Of a DNA stretch of 64,000 bases, positions 33,098 through 43,202 are shown piece by piece. A program made the position numbers and the translations under genes. The stretch is from positions 1 through 64,000 of IMG/VR virus record IMGVR_UViG_3300044611_001070; one strand, 5' to 3'. A model generated the notes under the pieces. It was not told the origin of the DNA, made no database searches, and saw only the letters and a list, made by a program, of their open reading frames with translations. This stretch comes from a virus. Each line of letters begins with the position of its first letter. Positions within the stretch are counted from its first letter, which is position 1.

Positions 33098-36000
33098 ATG
33101 CCAAAATCATATAGAATAAGGACTCAAGTAGGGGTTGACAAATACATCAATGTAAAATTAGACCAAGATTTTGATTTTTTAGAGATCCTATCTTTAAAAA
33201 TAAATCAATCAGATCTTTATACAAAGGTGTGTTCTGACTATGGGGTTGTAGTTGGTAGAGTTCTTGTAAATGGTGGTTTTGGGTTACCAAACGCTAAAGT
33301 TTCTATATTCATACCTCTTGATCCTGAAGATGAATTAAATCCCATAATATCTGAATTATACCCATATAAAACATTATCAGATAATAATGAGTTAGGGTAT
33401 AGATACAATTTATTACCTCATGACCCATCATATAGTGTTCATGCCGCAACAGGGACATTTCCAAATAGGGAAGAAGTTTTAATAGATCAAACATATATTG
33501 AGGTTTATGACAAATATTACAAATATACCGTAAAAACAAATGATAGTGGTGATTATATGATTTTTGGAGTCCCAATTGGGGCTCAAACCGTTTTTATGGA
33601 TGTTGATTTATCGGATATTGGATGTTTTTCATTAACACCACAAGATTTAATTAATGCGGGTCAAGCAACTCAAACACAAGTTAATGGATCAACATTTAAA
33701 TCCTCATCAAATTTAAGTGAATTACCACAGATAAAAACAGTAAATAAAAACGTTGATATATCACCTCTTTGGGGTCAAGAAGACATTTGTCAAATAGGTA
33801 TTACAAGAGTTGATTTTGATTTAACTAATGAAGCAAACGTAACAATTAATCCTACCGCTATTTTTATTGGGTCTCTTATTTCTACAACTAATGAAGATTC
33901 ACTTAAAACAAATTGTAAACCAAAAAATAATACAGGAAATTTATGTGAATTAATTGCAGGACCTGGACAAATATTATCTATAAGACAAACAATATATCCT
34001 GATAAAAATAATTTACCAATTCTTGAACAATATAAATTTGAGCAAGATGGAAAAATTATAGATGGTGACGGATCATTTTTAGCAAATGTACCAATGAATT
34101 TGGATTACATTATTACAAATGAATTTGGAGAACAAGTAATTTCAAATGACCCAACAAAAGGTATCCCAACAAAGGGAAAATATAGATTTAAATTTAAATG
34201 GAATAATGAAGGTGGGATACAAAATGATTTTCAAAGGGCAAATTTTTTAGTTCCAAATATTAAAGAACATGGTTGGAATACGAGTGGTACAGACCCGTTT
34301 GATCCAACCTCCGCAGTTTCGACAATATTTAATACAACTGCTGGTAATATTACAAGTGATCCCTTACCTCCATTTACTGAAGGTGGGTTACTATTTAATG
34401 GGAAGACTAATTCCGATACTTTTACCGTTTATGTTAACGGACTACCATATTATGGAGATACTATGGTTATACCTGTTAATGTTGGTGATCTAATATCAAT
34501 AGATTCAAATCCTGTTGATAATACACAACCACAACAATTTGACTTCACATTCTTTCCACAAGGTTATTTTGATTTATTAAGATCATATAGTTTTAGTTTA
34601 GATTGGGATGATTACGTTGATCCTATATCCGCAATCAATTGTGAGGATACATTCTATGAAATGAACTATAATAAAGTTTATACTACGGCAATGTTCCTTG
34701 ATAGATACAAAAATGGGGTTGGAAGAGCAAAACATTTAGGGATTAAAGAAATTGATAACAGAAGTTGTAAATCAACGGTAAATACATTTCCATCTAACGA
34801 CATTATTAAAAATTTTGACGCCATATTTTTTATTTTTAATGTCTTTATGAGTATTTTGGCATATCCATTAATAGTATTATTATTTGTTGCTCACTTTATA
34901 GCATGGATGTGGCCCGTATTAAAGTACATATTAATCGTTTTGGGAATATATTTCCTTTATGATGCAATATCGGAAATGATTGATTGGATTAACTCAACAT
35001 TAGAGAATTTTGCGTTTTCAGTTCCAGGTGGACCTATAGTTAATATAGGTTTGATTTTAAGAATTGTGGCAAAGTTTGTATCGTTTTTATTTAGAATAGG
35101 TTTATCAATAGCATTTATTGCTTTTACAGTAAAATACCTTCTTAAGATAAAAAATTTCCCAAGAATAGGTTTACCTATGATGTCTTATCCTGAATGTACA
35201 AGTTGTGATTGTGATTGCGGTCCAGCAACTTTAGAGGATGATATTGATCAAAATACAGTTAATGACGCAATTACCTCAGCACAATCAAATACTAACCAAC
35301 AACAACTTGCTCAAAATAAAGGATTTTTAGCTCCGGTTAATATGCCAAGTGCGTATGATGTTCAACATCCTAATGCCCAAAACAATCCTATTGAGGATCA
35401 AGAAGACTCAAATGATGGTCCGTTTTCGGCGGGAGATTGTCTTCCTGGTGCAACCGCCGCATGCATAAATTGTGATTTACCATCGTTAACTACTTCGGCA
35501 ATGAAACAAGATATTACTGCTCAGGTTGCTGCAAGAGGGATTGCCGACTACAATAGACTTTTTTCTGGTTATGATATATTATCATCATCTACAGAACCTA
35601 ATGACGTTAATAAAACAACAATATATAATCCTGAATTTGCGTTGTATCATGCACCACAACCATTTCTATTTGCGGCTTGGGATAATAGTGGTAAAGACCC
35701 AAGAAGTTGGGCGTTTCCTATAACCGCAACTTTTCCTCAAAAATTAAATGAATTTAACACAAGAGATAAATATTTTGATTCTTATGGTGGTGCAAATAGA
35801 ATAAAAAGTTTTGTTAACCCATCTTTAAATGGTAATACTTTTTTTGAAGATCAAATAATAGTTCTTTTAGCTAATCCAGGAACTAAAGATCAAATGCAAG
35901 TTGGTAAACCAATTAGTTTTAATGACCCAACACAATCCAATGGAAATGTTAATATTACGGGAGCTACATTAAATGAATTAGGTAATAACTCAATTACGGG

Positions 36001-38539
36001 TACAACAACAACAGGTCAAACATCAATATCCGTTACTTATGCGAACCCTTTAAATATTAATGATACGTCTGGAAATACAATACCTTTTATAATTACCCAA
36101 ACACCAATTTCAAACATTCCGTCATCAATTAGTGGTGATGAAGTTGTGGATCTTCAATACCCTACCGATGTGGAATATTATCAGATGATAACAGGTATGA
36201 CCGTTTCTGAATTTCAGGCAATCTGTGGTAATAGTAGTAACTCTGGTACATTTCCTACAAGTTCATTTTTAAAACATAGAATCCAATTTATATATTGTTG
36301 TGAGGGTACTTATAATACTTATGATGCGGGACAAGCTTTAGATCAAATGACTAACTATGCTGATTTTGAAATTATAATTTTAAATAGGGGTGTTGATGTT
36401 CATACCGCAACACAAAAAATAAAATACGATTTATCAAGAATATTTGGTAAATCGTATGGTAATGTTATAACACCTGAGGGAGATTATTTTTTAAATGTCC
36501 CCATACAACCAACAGGATTAAAACCTGCTAGTCATAACACCACAACAAACTCAACCACTAATCTTTATTTCCCATCATATAATTTTGATATAGGACCTGC
36601 GGATGGATCTAACCCTAATTATACTGCTTTTACCTCAAACTATCCTTATTATTATTTATCTACGGATGATCTTAGTGTTGCTGATTACCAACCAGTTAGT
36701 GTATGGCAATTTATTGGATCTTCTTCATTAACTAATACTCCAAGAACGATATTACAATCAAGTAACTATACGATACCGGCTTTTTTACCATCGTACATTG
36801 GGGGTGGTACATTTTTAGGGAAAAAAAGTAATGCTGGTTACCTTAGTTGTGGTAGTGAAAGTCAAAATGCAAACACTCCTAATGATGGAAAAGAAGCTAA
36901 GGGTCAATTAGGTGATGTACCATCAAACCAATTATCTGTGTTATATTCACCGGCATATTATAGATATACTACATTATCTGGTGTTAATTTTAATGATAAA
37001 ACTAAAATGGTAATGAGAAGTGACCGATTACCAACATCTACAAAAACTGAAGATGGACTTACCGACTCAAAAACAGGTTATGCGGTACACCAAAATAATA
37101 ATTTTACATTTTATACTTCCGATGGCACTCCAGGCACATCAGGGTCAGGTATGTCACTTGAGATATCGGGAGAACAATATGATAGTCCTACACAAACTTT
37201 TGATTGTGATACTATGGTATCATTACAATGTTATCAGGGATCTGGTAATGATGTGTCTATTATACCTGCAGATCAATGTATTGTTCCAGAAGGTAGAGTT
37301 AAAAATGGGTGTTATTGTCTACTAAATAAAAAATATTTAGTTGAATATGGTGAAGATGTGACATTATTTTTAGAGTGGAAAACAAGATTTACAATTACCT
37401 TTGCCGCTTGTCGTGGTGTATTTGCTCAAACATTTCAAAACAATTGGATAAATGGAGTTTTATATATGTTCTCATTTAATAAAACCACAACATATGCGGC
37501 CTTGTCTACTATACCAACATATAATTTTTGTGATGATGTTATTGTTTTTAATGAATTAACTAATGGTTTCTATTATAGATCTTCACCATGGAAACAAAGT
37601 ACACAAGAATTCATCGGGAAAAACAAACCTTTGGTTAATCCAAACTGGCCATCATCAATAGTTGATGGATATCCTGGATTAGGTTATAATGAAAAACAAA
37701 TTCAATTTCCAACAACAATTGCTGATTTAGGACCTAGAGATGAGTTTATTACTGAGATATGTAATAGTTCAAATTTTAATGGTTATATGGTTGATCAAGT
37801 TAAATCTACTTCTTATCAAGACACATCAGATATAATCCAAATTGGATTTTTATCTAGATTGTTAAATGATACATTTAGACAATCAATCTTACCTATTGCG
37901 GTAGGTGGTGGTAGTACCGAAGGTAAGGGTATTATCCAATTCTTTAATAGCACTAGAGAGGCGGATAGAATAGATGGTGATTTTGCTCAAGCATTATCAA
38001 TAAATTCTGAATGGAAAATTAACCCATTTATTTTTGAAAATTACCCTAATCCAAGCTCAATATATTTTGGTAATGATAACTCAGTGCCACCAAGACCTGT
38101 ATTTGGAATATTCTTTGAAACCCCAACTGATGAATATAAATATAGAAGAAGGTTTACTCCTGGTATTGAAACATATAGTCAATCACCATTAATAGAAGAT
38201 TACTATGGTTTTCCAAAAACACAAGATGTTCCTCATTATAAATGGATGATAAATCCATCACCAAATATATTTGGGTCTGAAAATAATAATTGGAATACGT
38301 ATTCACCTTTCTTTCATAAAGGGTATCAAAATTTAGATTTTAATATTGACCCATATTTTGGATCTTCAACCACTAAATTAGGTATCATAACTAATTTTGA
38401 TAATGGTCAACCATTACCAACACCACAAGTCACAAATAAAGTTTTAGTTGGAGCTCCATTCCATTTTTATTTTGGGTTAAATAATGGTAAAACTGCAATT
38501 GATAAGTTTGTTAAATTATACGTAAATGCCGAAGGATAA
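33098..38539 (+). CDS. Giant wedge-region protein (gp7 position) with internal membrane-like segment
   Basis: The 1813-residue protein sits where T4 has gp7 and is surely structural. Residues about 48-170 look like a carboxypeptidase-regulatory/Ig-like domain: VVVGRVLVNGGFGLPNAKV, then VKTNDSGDYMIFGVPIGAQ. A small beta motif FTVYVNGLPYYGD lies near 442-454. Residues 576-624 and 647-682 are strongly hydrophobic (for example IVLLFVAHFIAWMW and GLSIAFIAFTVKYLL), enough for three or four membrane helices. They are followed by a Cys cluster CTSCDCDC at 700-707. The rest is Asn/Ser/Thr-rich and beta-like. T4 gp7 has 1032 residues and no such block. It overlaps the next gene by 14 bases. Confidence 0.75.
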   Translation: MPKSYRIRTQVGVDKYINVKLDQDFDFLEILSLKINQSDLYTKVCSDYGVVVGRVLVNGGFGLPNAKVSIFIPLDPEDELNPIISELYPYKTLSDNNELGYRYNLLPHDPSYSVHAATGTFPNREEVLIDQTYIEVYDKYYKYTVKTNDSGDYMIFGVPIGAQTVFMDVDLSDIGCFSLTPQDLINAGQATQTQVNGSTFKSSSNLSELPQIKTVNKNVDISPLWGQEDICQIGITRVDFDLTNEANVTINPTAIFIGSLISTTNEDSLKTNCKPKNNTGNLCELIAGPGQILSIRQTIYPDKNNLPILEQYKFEQDGKIIDGDGSFLANVPMNLDYIITNEFGEQVISNDPTKGIPTKGKYRFKFKWNNEGGIQNDFQRANFLVPNIKEHGWNTSGTDPFDPTSAVSTIFNTTAGNITSDPLPPFTEGGLLFNGKTNSDTFTVYVNGLPYYGDTMVIPVNVGDLISIDSNPVDNTQPQQFDFTFFPQGYFDLLRSYSFSLDWDDYVDPISAINCEDTFYEMNYNKVYTTAMFLDRYKNGVGRAKHLGIKEIDNRSCKSTVNTFPSNDIIKNFDAIFFIFNVFMSILAYPLIVLLFVAHFIAWMWPVLKYILIVLGIYFLYDAISEMIDWINSTLENFAFSVPGGPIVNIGLILRIVAKFVSFLFRIGLSIAFIAFTVKYLLKIKNFPRIGLPMMSYPECTSCDCDCGPATLEDDIDQNTVNDAITSAQSNTNQQQLAQNKGFLAPVNMPSAYDVQHPNAQNNPIEDQEDSNDGPFSAGDCLPGATAACINCDLPSLTTSAMKQDITAQVAARGIADYNRLFSGYDILSSSTEPNDVNKTTIYNPEFALYHAPQPFLFAAWDNSGKDPRSWAFPITATFPQKLNEFNTRDKYFDSYGGANRIKSFVNPSLNGNTFFEDQIIVLLANPGTKDQMQVGKPISFNDPTQSNGNVNITGATLNELGNNSITGTTTTGQTSISVTYANPLNINDTSGNTIPFIITQTPISNIPSSISGDEVVDLQYPTDVEYYQMITGMTVSEFQAICGNSSNSGTFPTSSFLKHRIQFIYCCEGTYNTYDAGQALDQMTNYADFEIIILNRGVDVHTATQKIKYDLSRIFGKSYGNVITPEGDYFLNVPIQPTGLKPASHNTTTNSTTNLYFPSYNFDIGPADGSNPNYTAFTSNYPYYYLSTDDLSVADYQPVSVWQFIGSSSLTNTPRTILQSSNYTIPAFLPSYIGGGTFLGKKSNAGYLSCGSESQNANTPNDGKEAKGQLGDVPSNQLSVLYSPAYYRYTTLSGVNFNDKTKMVMRSDRLPTSTKTEDGLTDSKTGYAVHQNNNFTFYTSDGTPGTSGSGMSLEISGEQYDSPTQTFDCDTMVSLQCYQGSGNDVSIIPADQCIVPEGRVKNGCYCLLNKKYLVEYGEDVTLFLEWKTRFTITFAACRGVFAQTFQNNWINGVLYMFSFNKTTTYAALSTIPTYNFCDDVIVFNELTNGFYYRSSPWKQSTQEFIGKNKPLVNPNWPSSIVDGYPGLGYNEKQIQFPTTIADLGPRDEFITEICNSSNFNGYMVDQVKSTSYQDTSDIIQIGFLSRLLNDTFRQSILPIAVGGGSTEGKGIIQFFNSTREADRIDGDFAQALSINSEWKINPFIFENYPNPSSIYFGNDNSVPPRPVFGIFFETPTDEYKYRRRFTPGIETYSQSPLIEDYYGFPKTQDVPHYKWMINPSPNIFGSENNNWNTYSPFFHKGYQNLDFNIDPYFGSSTTKLGIITNFDNGQPLPTPQVTNKVLVGAPFHFYFGLNNGKTAIDKFVKLYVNAEG

Positions 38540-40274
38540 AATGATAGACAACCCAACAAATATTGTATTAGGTAGTTTAAGATATAAAGGATCAAGTAAT
38601 ACCAATCTTTTTATTGATCTTCCATTGGAACAAACTGAAAAAGAAATAGTTGAATTTGATAGAAACGTTGATTTAAGTTTACAACAGGTTTTTGATGATG
38701 AAAGACAATCATCAACAATTTTTAGACCTGTAACTAAATACACTTTTATATTTAAAAATGAATACACTGGATCAACAACCTATGTTCCATATAGAGATAA
38801 TTTGTATTACACAAATGCGCTTAATAACGCAATATTTTACGCCACAAATCCTAACACCCCTTGGGAAGGTTACCCCCAATATTCTGAATTTGATTTTATT
38901 AGAGTTGACAATAATGTGGTAGGATATACTCAACCACCAAATAACCATGTAACATTTATAAATAAAAGTGCATCAACTTATAATTGGACTCATTATATGA
39001 GTTATGCGTATGGTAACGATTATACAAAACCATTATTTGCAATTGATAGTGAAACTACCGCATCTTGGTTTTGGGCGGCATCTGATGGAATACCATTTAC
39101 AATAACATCAGGTAGTGATGACAATGCTAATTATATTACATTTAAATGTCCTATGAAACATGGGTTATTAACAGGAGAATTTGTTGAATTGCCATTTAAT
39201 TATAATGGTGAAACTATTTTTCAAGTTAATGGACTTGGTGATGATGGGTTTGGTAGTGAAGAATATATTTTTAAAATTTATAATGTTGGTTTTACTGGTA
39301 CCACGTTCCAAAATGGAACCTCAAGTACATTTAAACGTATAATTAATAAAAGTAATAGTGGAGAAACAATGTCAGAATATTATGTTAGAAAACATAAAAT
39401 TTTAACTAATTCAGAATGTGCTTTATTAATAAAGGCGGGATTTGAACAAAATATATTTGAATCAAAATCAAAATTTGAAAAAGATATTATAACTCCAAAT
39501 AACACAAATAGGGTTTCAGTAAAAGAAGGTAATCAATCATATACTTTATCGTTTAATTGTGATATTGATATTAAACCACTACGTGATAATCAAAATAGAC
39601 CCATATCTGAATTGTATTTCACTACATTATGGAAAGGTTATTTTGGATGGACTAAAGGTATGAAACAAGGGTGGGAGTTTAATCAACCATTAGATAATAG
39701 TTTACCAAATTCTTGGTGGGATCAAGGTAATTTTCTTTCAAATACAAACATAACTCAAGGACAATATGATTCAAATACATTCCCACCTGTTGGCCCGTTT
39801 TATTATAATGAAGATTTAGTGACGGGAGATACAATTGATGGGGATTTTTGTGAATGGAATGATTACGAACAAACGGAGAGGGTAATTTCAAAATATAATC
39901 ATAAAATAATTTTTAATAATTTAAAATTTAATATTGAAACTGACGCTCAACCATCTAATCAATTTGGGTATTATTATTACCCCCATAGTCCAATTGTTAT
40001 AAGTGAATATTCCGACTATATTGAAGAGGCCGACTCTAATTTAATATTAGATATTCCTGATTATGCATTTTATTCTAATTTATCAAATAGTTTCAGATGG
40101 AGAGACTTATATACTTATGGTTATATAGATAGTAATGGTATTGGCGTTAACTATCCATTTATGAATGGTAAACATTATCCATATGTTAATACTATTTTTA
40201 GATTAACACCAGAAGGAATAGGAGTACAAAACATAAACGTTATTGCAGAACCTATAGTTGATGAGTGTGAATAA
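38526..40274 (+). CDS. Tail/baseplate structural protein (gp8 position)
   Basis: A 582-residue, aromatic- and Asn-rich beta protein with no membrane segment. The N-terminus MPKDKMIDNPTNIVLGSL is followed by an acidic/Gln stretch and a region with YRDNLYYTNALNNAIFYA. It begins inside the last 14 bases of the giant wedge gene and overlaps the following gene by 14 bases, which indicates tight translational coupling with its partners. T4 has gp8 here, but I see no sequence match to gp8, so only the structural role is inferred from context. Confidence 0.7.
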   Translation: MPKDKMIDNPTNIVLGSLRYKGSSNTNLFIDLPLEQTEKEIVEFDRNVDLSLQQVFDDERQSSTIFRPVTKYTFIFKNEYTGSTTYVPYRDNLYYTNALNNAIFYATNPNTPWEGYPQYSEFDFIRVDNNVVGYTQPPNNHVTFINKSASTYNWTHYMSYAYGNDYTKPLFAIDSETTASWFWAASDGIPFTITSGSDDNANYITFKCPMKHGLLTGEFVELPFNYNGETIFQVNGLGDDGFGSEEYIFKIYNVGFTGTTFQNGTSSTFKRIINKSNSGETMSEYYVRKHKILTNSECALLIKAGFEQNIFESKSKFEKDIITPNNTNRVSVKEGNQSYTLSFNCDIDIKPLRDNQNRPISELYFTTLWKGYFGWTKGMKQGWEFNQPLDNSLPNSWWDQGNFLSNTNITQGQYDSNTFPPVGPFYYNEDLVTGDTIDGDFCEWNDYEQTERVISKYNHKIIFNNLKFNIETDAQPSNQFGYYYYPHSPIVISEYSDYIEEADSNLILDIPDYAFYSNLSNSFRWRDLYTYGYIDSNGIGVNYPFMNGKHYPYVNTIFRLTPEGIGVQNINVIAEPIVDECE

Positions 40275-41070
40275 AATTAAAATAATAAGACCAACCACAA
40301 ATAATTATGTGGATATTCCCATTGAAATGAAATGGGATTTTGCGGGTCATGATGATAGTATTTTGGAATACCAAAAAGAGATGGTTAAGGAAATTATTGG
40401 ATCACCAAATGACTTTGAGATTAGTCGTTTTTCACATAATTCTGATATTGATAGTAACACAGATATAAATTATGAATTTTATTTTTATGATAATGTATCA
40501 CCAATAACTGCAACTACAGTTAATCAAACAAATTGGGGAATATCTTATATAAATGAAGGTTTTACAAATGAGGAGGTATACTATTATGGTAAACCTTTTA
40601 CTAAATCATTCTTTAAAATGGATTTTTATGATACAACAGATGAAAAAACCCAACAAATTTATTTCACAATAATATTGCCTGTACAACAAGGTGAATTTAT
40701 GAGTGTAAGTTTAAACGCATTATTACCAAACGTAGATATTAGAAAACCTAAATTCAAATTGGATTATATTGGAGATAAAGAAGGGTTTTTTATTTATTGG
40801 TTAAGGGAAAGAAACTTTTACGATATAAATAAATTTTATATGTCATCTAAATTTTTTGATGCAAAATTAGGCGTGTATGTTGTAATGACTAATACACCAC
40901 AACCATTAATAACCCCAAATAAGTTTAATTTTTTACCCCAAGACTATTTTTATTACAAAGTAAACTTAGATTATAATAACAAGACATATGAAGTGTCATC
41001 TACCTCAACAACATTAAGAGTTGGTGAGGCATTGACACCAATAAAATGGTATGAATACGTAAACCCATAA
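40261..41070 (+). CDS. Tail structural protein of unknown type
   Basis: I take the ATG at 40261; a TTG one codon earlier (40258) is less likely. The product is 269 residues, with alternating beta strands and a charged helix near the start (EYQKEMVKEIIGSP). It has no recognised domain, signal or membrane segment. It lies between the gp8-position gene and a PKD-domain gene with overlaps on both sides (14 bases and one base), part of a four-gene coupled run from 33 to 42 kb. A baseplate or fibre-attachment role is the reasonable inference. Confidence 0.7.
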   Translation: MSVNKIKIIRPTTNNYVDIPIEMKWDFAGHDDSILEYQKEMVKEIIGSPNDFEISRFSHNSDIDSNTDINYEFYFYDNVSPITATTVNQTNWGISYINEGFTNEEVYYYGKPFTKSFFKMDFYDTTDEKTQQIYFTIILPVQQGEFMSVSLNALLPNVDIRKPKFKLDYIGDKEGFFIYWLRERNFYDINKFYMSSKFFDAKLGVYVVMTNTPQPLITPNKFNFLPQDYFYYKVNLDYNNKTYEVSSTSTTLRVGEALTPIKWYEYVNP

Positions 41071-42248
41071 TGGAAGAACAAAAATATTACTTTAAAATAT
41101 CTCCTGAAAACATTTACGGGGATCTTAGATTGGTTCAGTACACCGGTGGTACCGATGTATATGATACTACAGATCCTTGTTGCCCTATATTAACGGGGGA
41201 AACAAGTGTAACTGGTGTTGATAACATTGGAGTTTATACAGGTATGACTTATGTGTTGTCGGGTGGTACAAACGGTGATTCACTTTTAACGGGATTAACT
41301 ATATCATTATTATTTACTGAAACCGCAGTTGATATGGGGTATTATTCGGTTTTTGATGGTGCGGTTTTACAAAAAGATGTTATTAATAATTTCTTGTTTT
41401 CTGGAACAACAGGTAGTCCTTATACGTATTCTTTTTATAATACTTCGGACACCGAATTTATAAAATTCTTATCGTTAGTAACTTATGTTATTGATTGGGG
41501 TGATGGTTCACCACTAGCAACGATTACAAATACTTTACCAATTTCACATAACTACCCAACTTCAAATAGTGAATATACTGTAACTATGACGGCTAATTCA
41601 CCATGGGGGATTTCAAAAATAACAAAAACAATTACCACACCATTTGATAATGTGACCATCTCAAACCCTAATGGTACTGCAACATTTACACCGGCTGGTG
41701 GTAATTGGACAGGAACATCATTCAATTATGATTACATTTTTAGTGGAGATTCAAATACAGACATAAATGATTTCTTCAGTTACAATTATACAACCATACC
41801 ATTTTTAATATCGGGATATACGGAATCAACTATAAATGATTTAGCTCAATATGGACCAAAGGATAATCTTTATGGTGGTAAATTTAAGTTAGGTATTCAA
41901 ATAACTGGAACTACAGGTAGTGTTGGTACTGTATGGGGGCCTGATCCAAATGGATTATATACCGCATATACAATAAATCAAATTGATTATTTTGATTATG
42001 AAGATTTTACACTTTTTATGGTGTATTCATCGGGATTTACTCAAAATGATTTAATAATGACTGGATTAACTAAAAACGAAGCATTAATAAATGTTATTGA
42101 TCAACCTGAAGTTCAAAGTAATGTTTTTATTGAAAGAGGTAAAAACTCTGCCTTAGAATATATTGAAAGGATAGGTGAGGTTGATAATGTTGGGGACTTA
42201 GAAAAATACGGGTATGGATTTTTTAATGTTAAAAAAGACCTTAGTTAA
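41070..42248 (+). CDS. Tail protein with PKD-like domain
   Basis: A 392-residue protein. The central part YVIDWGDGSP (about 139-148), then H-N-Y-P-T-S-N-S-E-Y-T-V-T-M-T-A, is a PKD-type beta domain, common in surface and adhesive proteins. The N-terminal 60 residues include a double Cys (T-D-P-C-C-P) and the C-terminus is helical and charged. The ATG overlaps the upstream stop by one base (TAATG). It is probably an exposed tail component, since PKD domains bind or space binding modules. No enzyme motif is seen. Confidence 0.75.
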   Translation: MEEQKYYFKISPENIYGDLRLVQYTGGTDVYDTTDPCCPILTGETSVTGVDNIGVYTGMTYVLSGGTNGDSLLTGLTISLLFTETAVDMGYYSVFDGAVLQKDVINNFLFSGTTGSPYTYSFYNTSDTEFIKFLSLVTYVIDWGDGSPLATITNTLPISHNYPTSNSEYTVTMTANSPWGISKITKTITTPFDNVTISNPNGTATFTPAGGNWTGTSFNYDYIFSGDSNTDINDFFSYNYTTIPFLISGYTESTINDLAQYGPKDNLYGGKFKLGIQITGTTGSVGTVWGPDPNGLYTAYTINQIDYFDYEDFTLFMVYSSGFTQNDLIMTGLTKNEALINVIDQPEVQSNVFIERGKNSALEYIERIGEVDNVGDLEKYGYGFFNVKKDLS

Positions 42249-42249
42249 G

Positions 42250-42257
42250 TATTTATT
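42250..42257 (+). promoter_or_regulatory. TATTTATT motif, candidate late promoter
   Basis: TATTTATT two bases after the PKD-protein stop and 38 bases before the GTG start of the next gene. Confidence 0.5.
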
Positions 42258-42295
42258 AGGTAAGGAAAAATAAACTAAATATAAATTAAATTCTT

Positions 42296-43201
42296 GTGGC
42301 TACAGGTAATTACGGAACAATAAGAAGTGCGGACGTTAGTCCTGATGACGTAGAGATCATCTTGAATTATACGCCATCAAGGGATGAAACAGATAACTTT
42401 GTTTTAACTAAATTAGATGCAAAATCTATTTTAAGACCATATTTTCACAATGCAACAACTGGTGGTAATTCAGGTGTTGAAATTTTAGGTGGTTTATATA
42501 ACTTAAAATTACCAGCTGATCAATTTAATAAATTGGGTATATATACATTGTATATTAGACCGGCAGAAATTAGAACTAAAATAACGGATTGTGGTGTTCT
42601 ATCTTCATTACCTAATGTTAAAGGTATTGTTATTGACTTAAATAATGTTCCATCACAATATAGAAATAAATTTGTTAATCAAGGTTTAATTGGTTTTAGA
42701 GTTGAATACTTAAATTCTGATGGAACTAAAATTCCTAATTTTTTTAGAATTATAACTTCATCATTTTATTGTGAACCTGTTATACAAAATTTAACAAATA
42801 CATCACAAAAGGCTATTAGATATAGATATGTGGAAAGTACATCAAACTTACTTTTCTGTACACTTTCACCATCATCTTCTCCAACTAATAAACCAAGTGC
42901 CACACCATTTATTGGACAACCTGATCAGAATATTATTATAACTAATACATTTTTTAATCCTATAACTACAGAAGTTGAAATCGTAGAACACGATATATCA
43001 ACATTGGCAATTGCCCTTTATGGTAATCAAACCAAATCTATTGATGATGGTATTTACACAATCTATGATAGCGCTAATAACATTTACAAACAATACAACT
43101 TATTTGAGGTACGTGATCAGTTTAATGAATTATTATATGAGGTTAGACAAGATAGAAATAACAATATTGATTTTAGTAAAAGTTTTAACAACATAGTATA
43201 A
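42296..43201 (+). CDS. Tail structural protein starting with GTG
   Basis: The 301-residue protein begins at GTG; no ATG is near the conserved-looking start A-T-G-N-Y-G-T-I-R-S. The N-terminal 180 residues are a beta protein with a V-K-G-I-V-I-D-L-N-N-V motif. A Ser/Pro/Thr linker (LSPSSSPTNKPSATPFIG, about 198-215) leads to a C-terminal small beta domain. Linkers of this type recur in the fibre genes of this phage. It is followed one base later by the next tail gene. There is no recognised family; role inferred from neighbours. Confidence 0.7.
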   Translation: MATGNYGTIRSADVSPDDVEIILNYTPSRDETDNFVLTKLDAKSILRPYFHNATTGGNSGVEILGGLYNLKLPADQFNKLGIYTLYIRPAEIRTKITDCGVLSSLPNVKGIVIDLNNVPSQYRNKFVNQGLIGFRVEYLNSDGTKIPNFFRIITSSFYCEPVIQNLTNTSQKAIRYRYVESTSNLLFCTLSPSSSPTNKPSATPFIGQPDQNIIITNTFFNPITTEVEIVEHDISTLAIALYGNQTKSIDDGIYTIYDSANNIYKQYNLFEVRDQFNELLYEVRQDRNNNIDFSKSFNNIV

Positions 43202-43202
43202 A

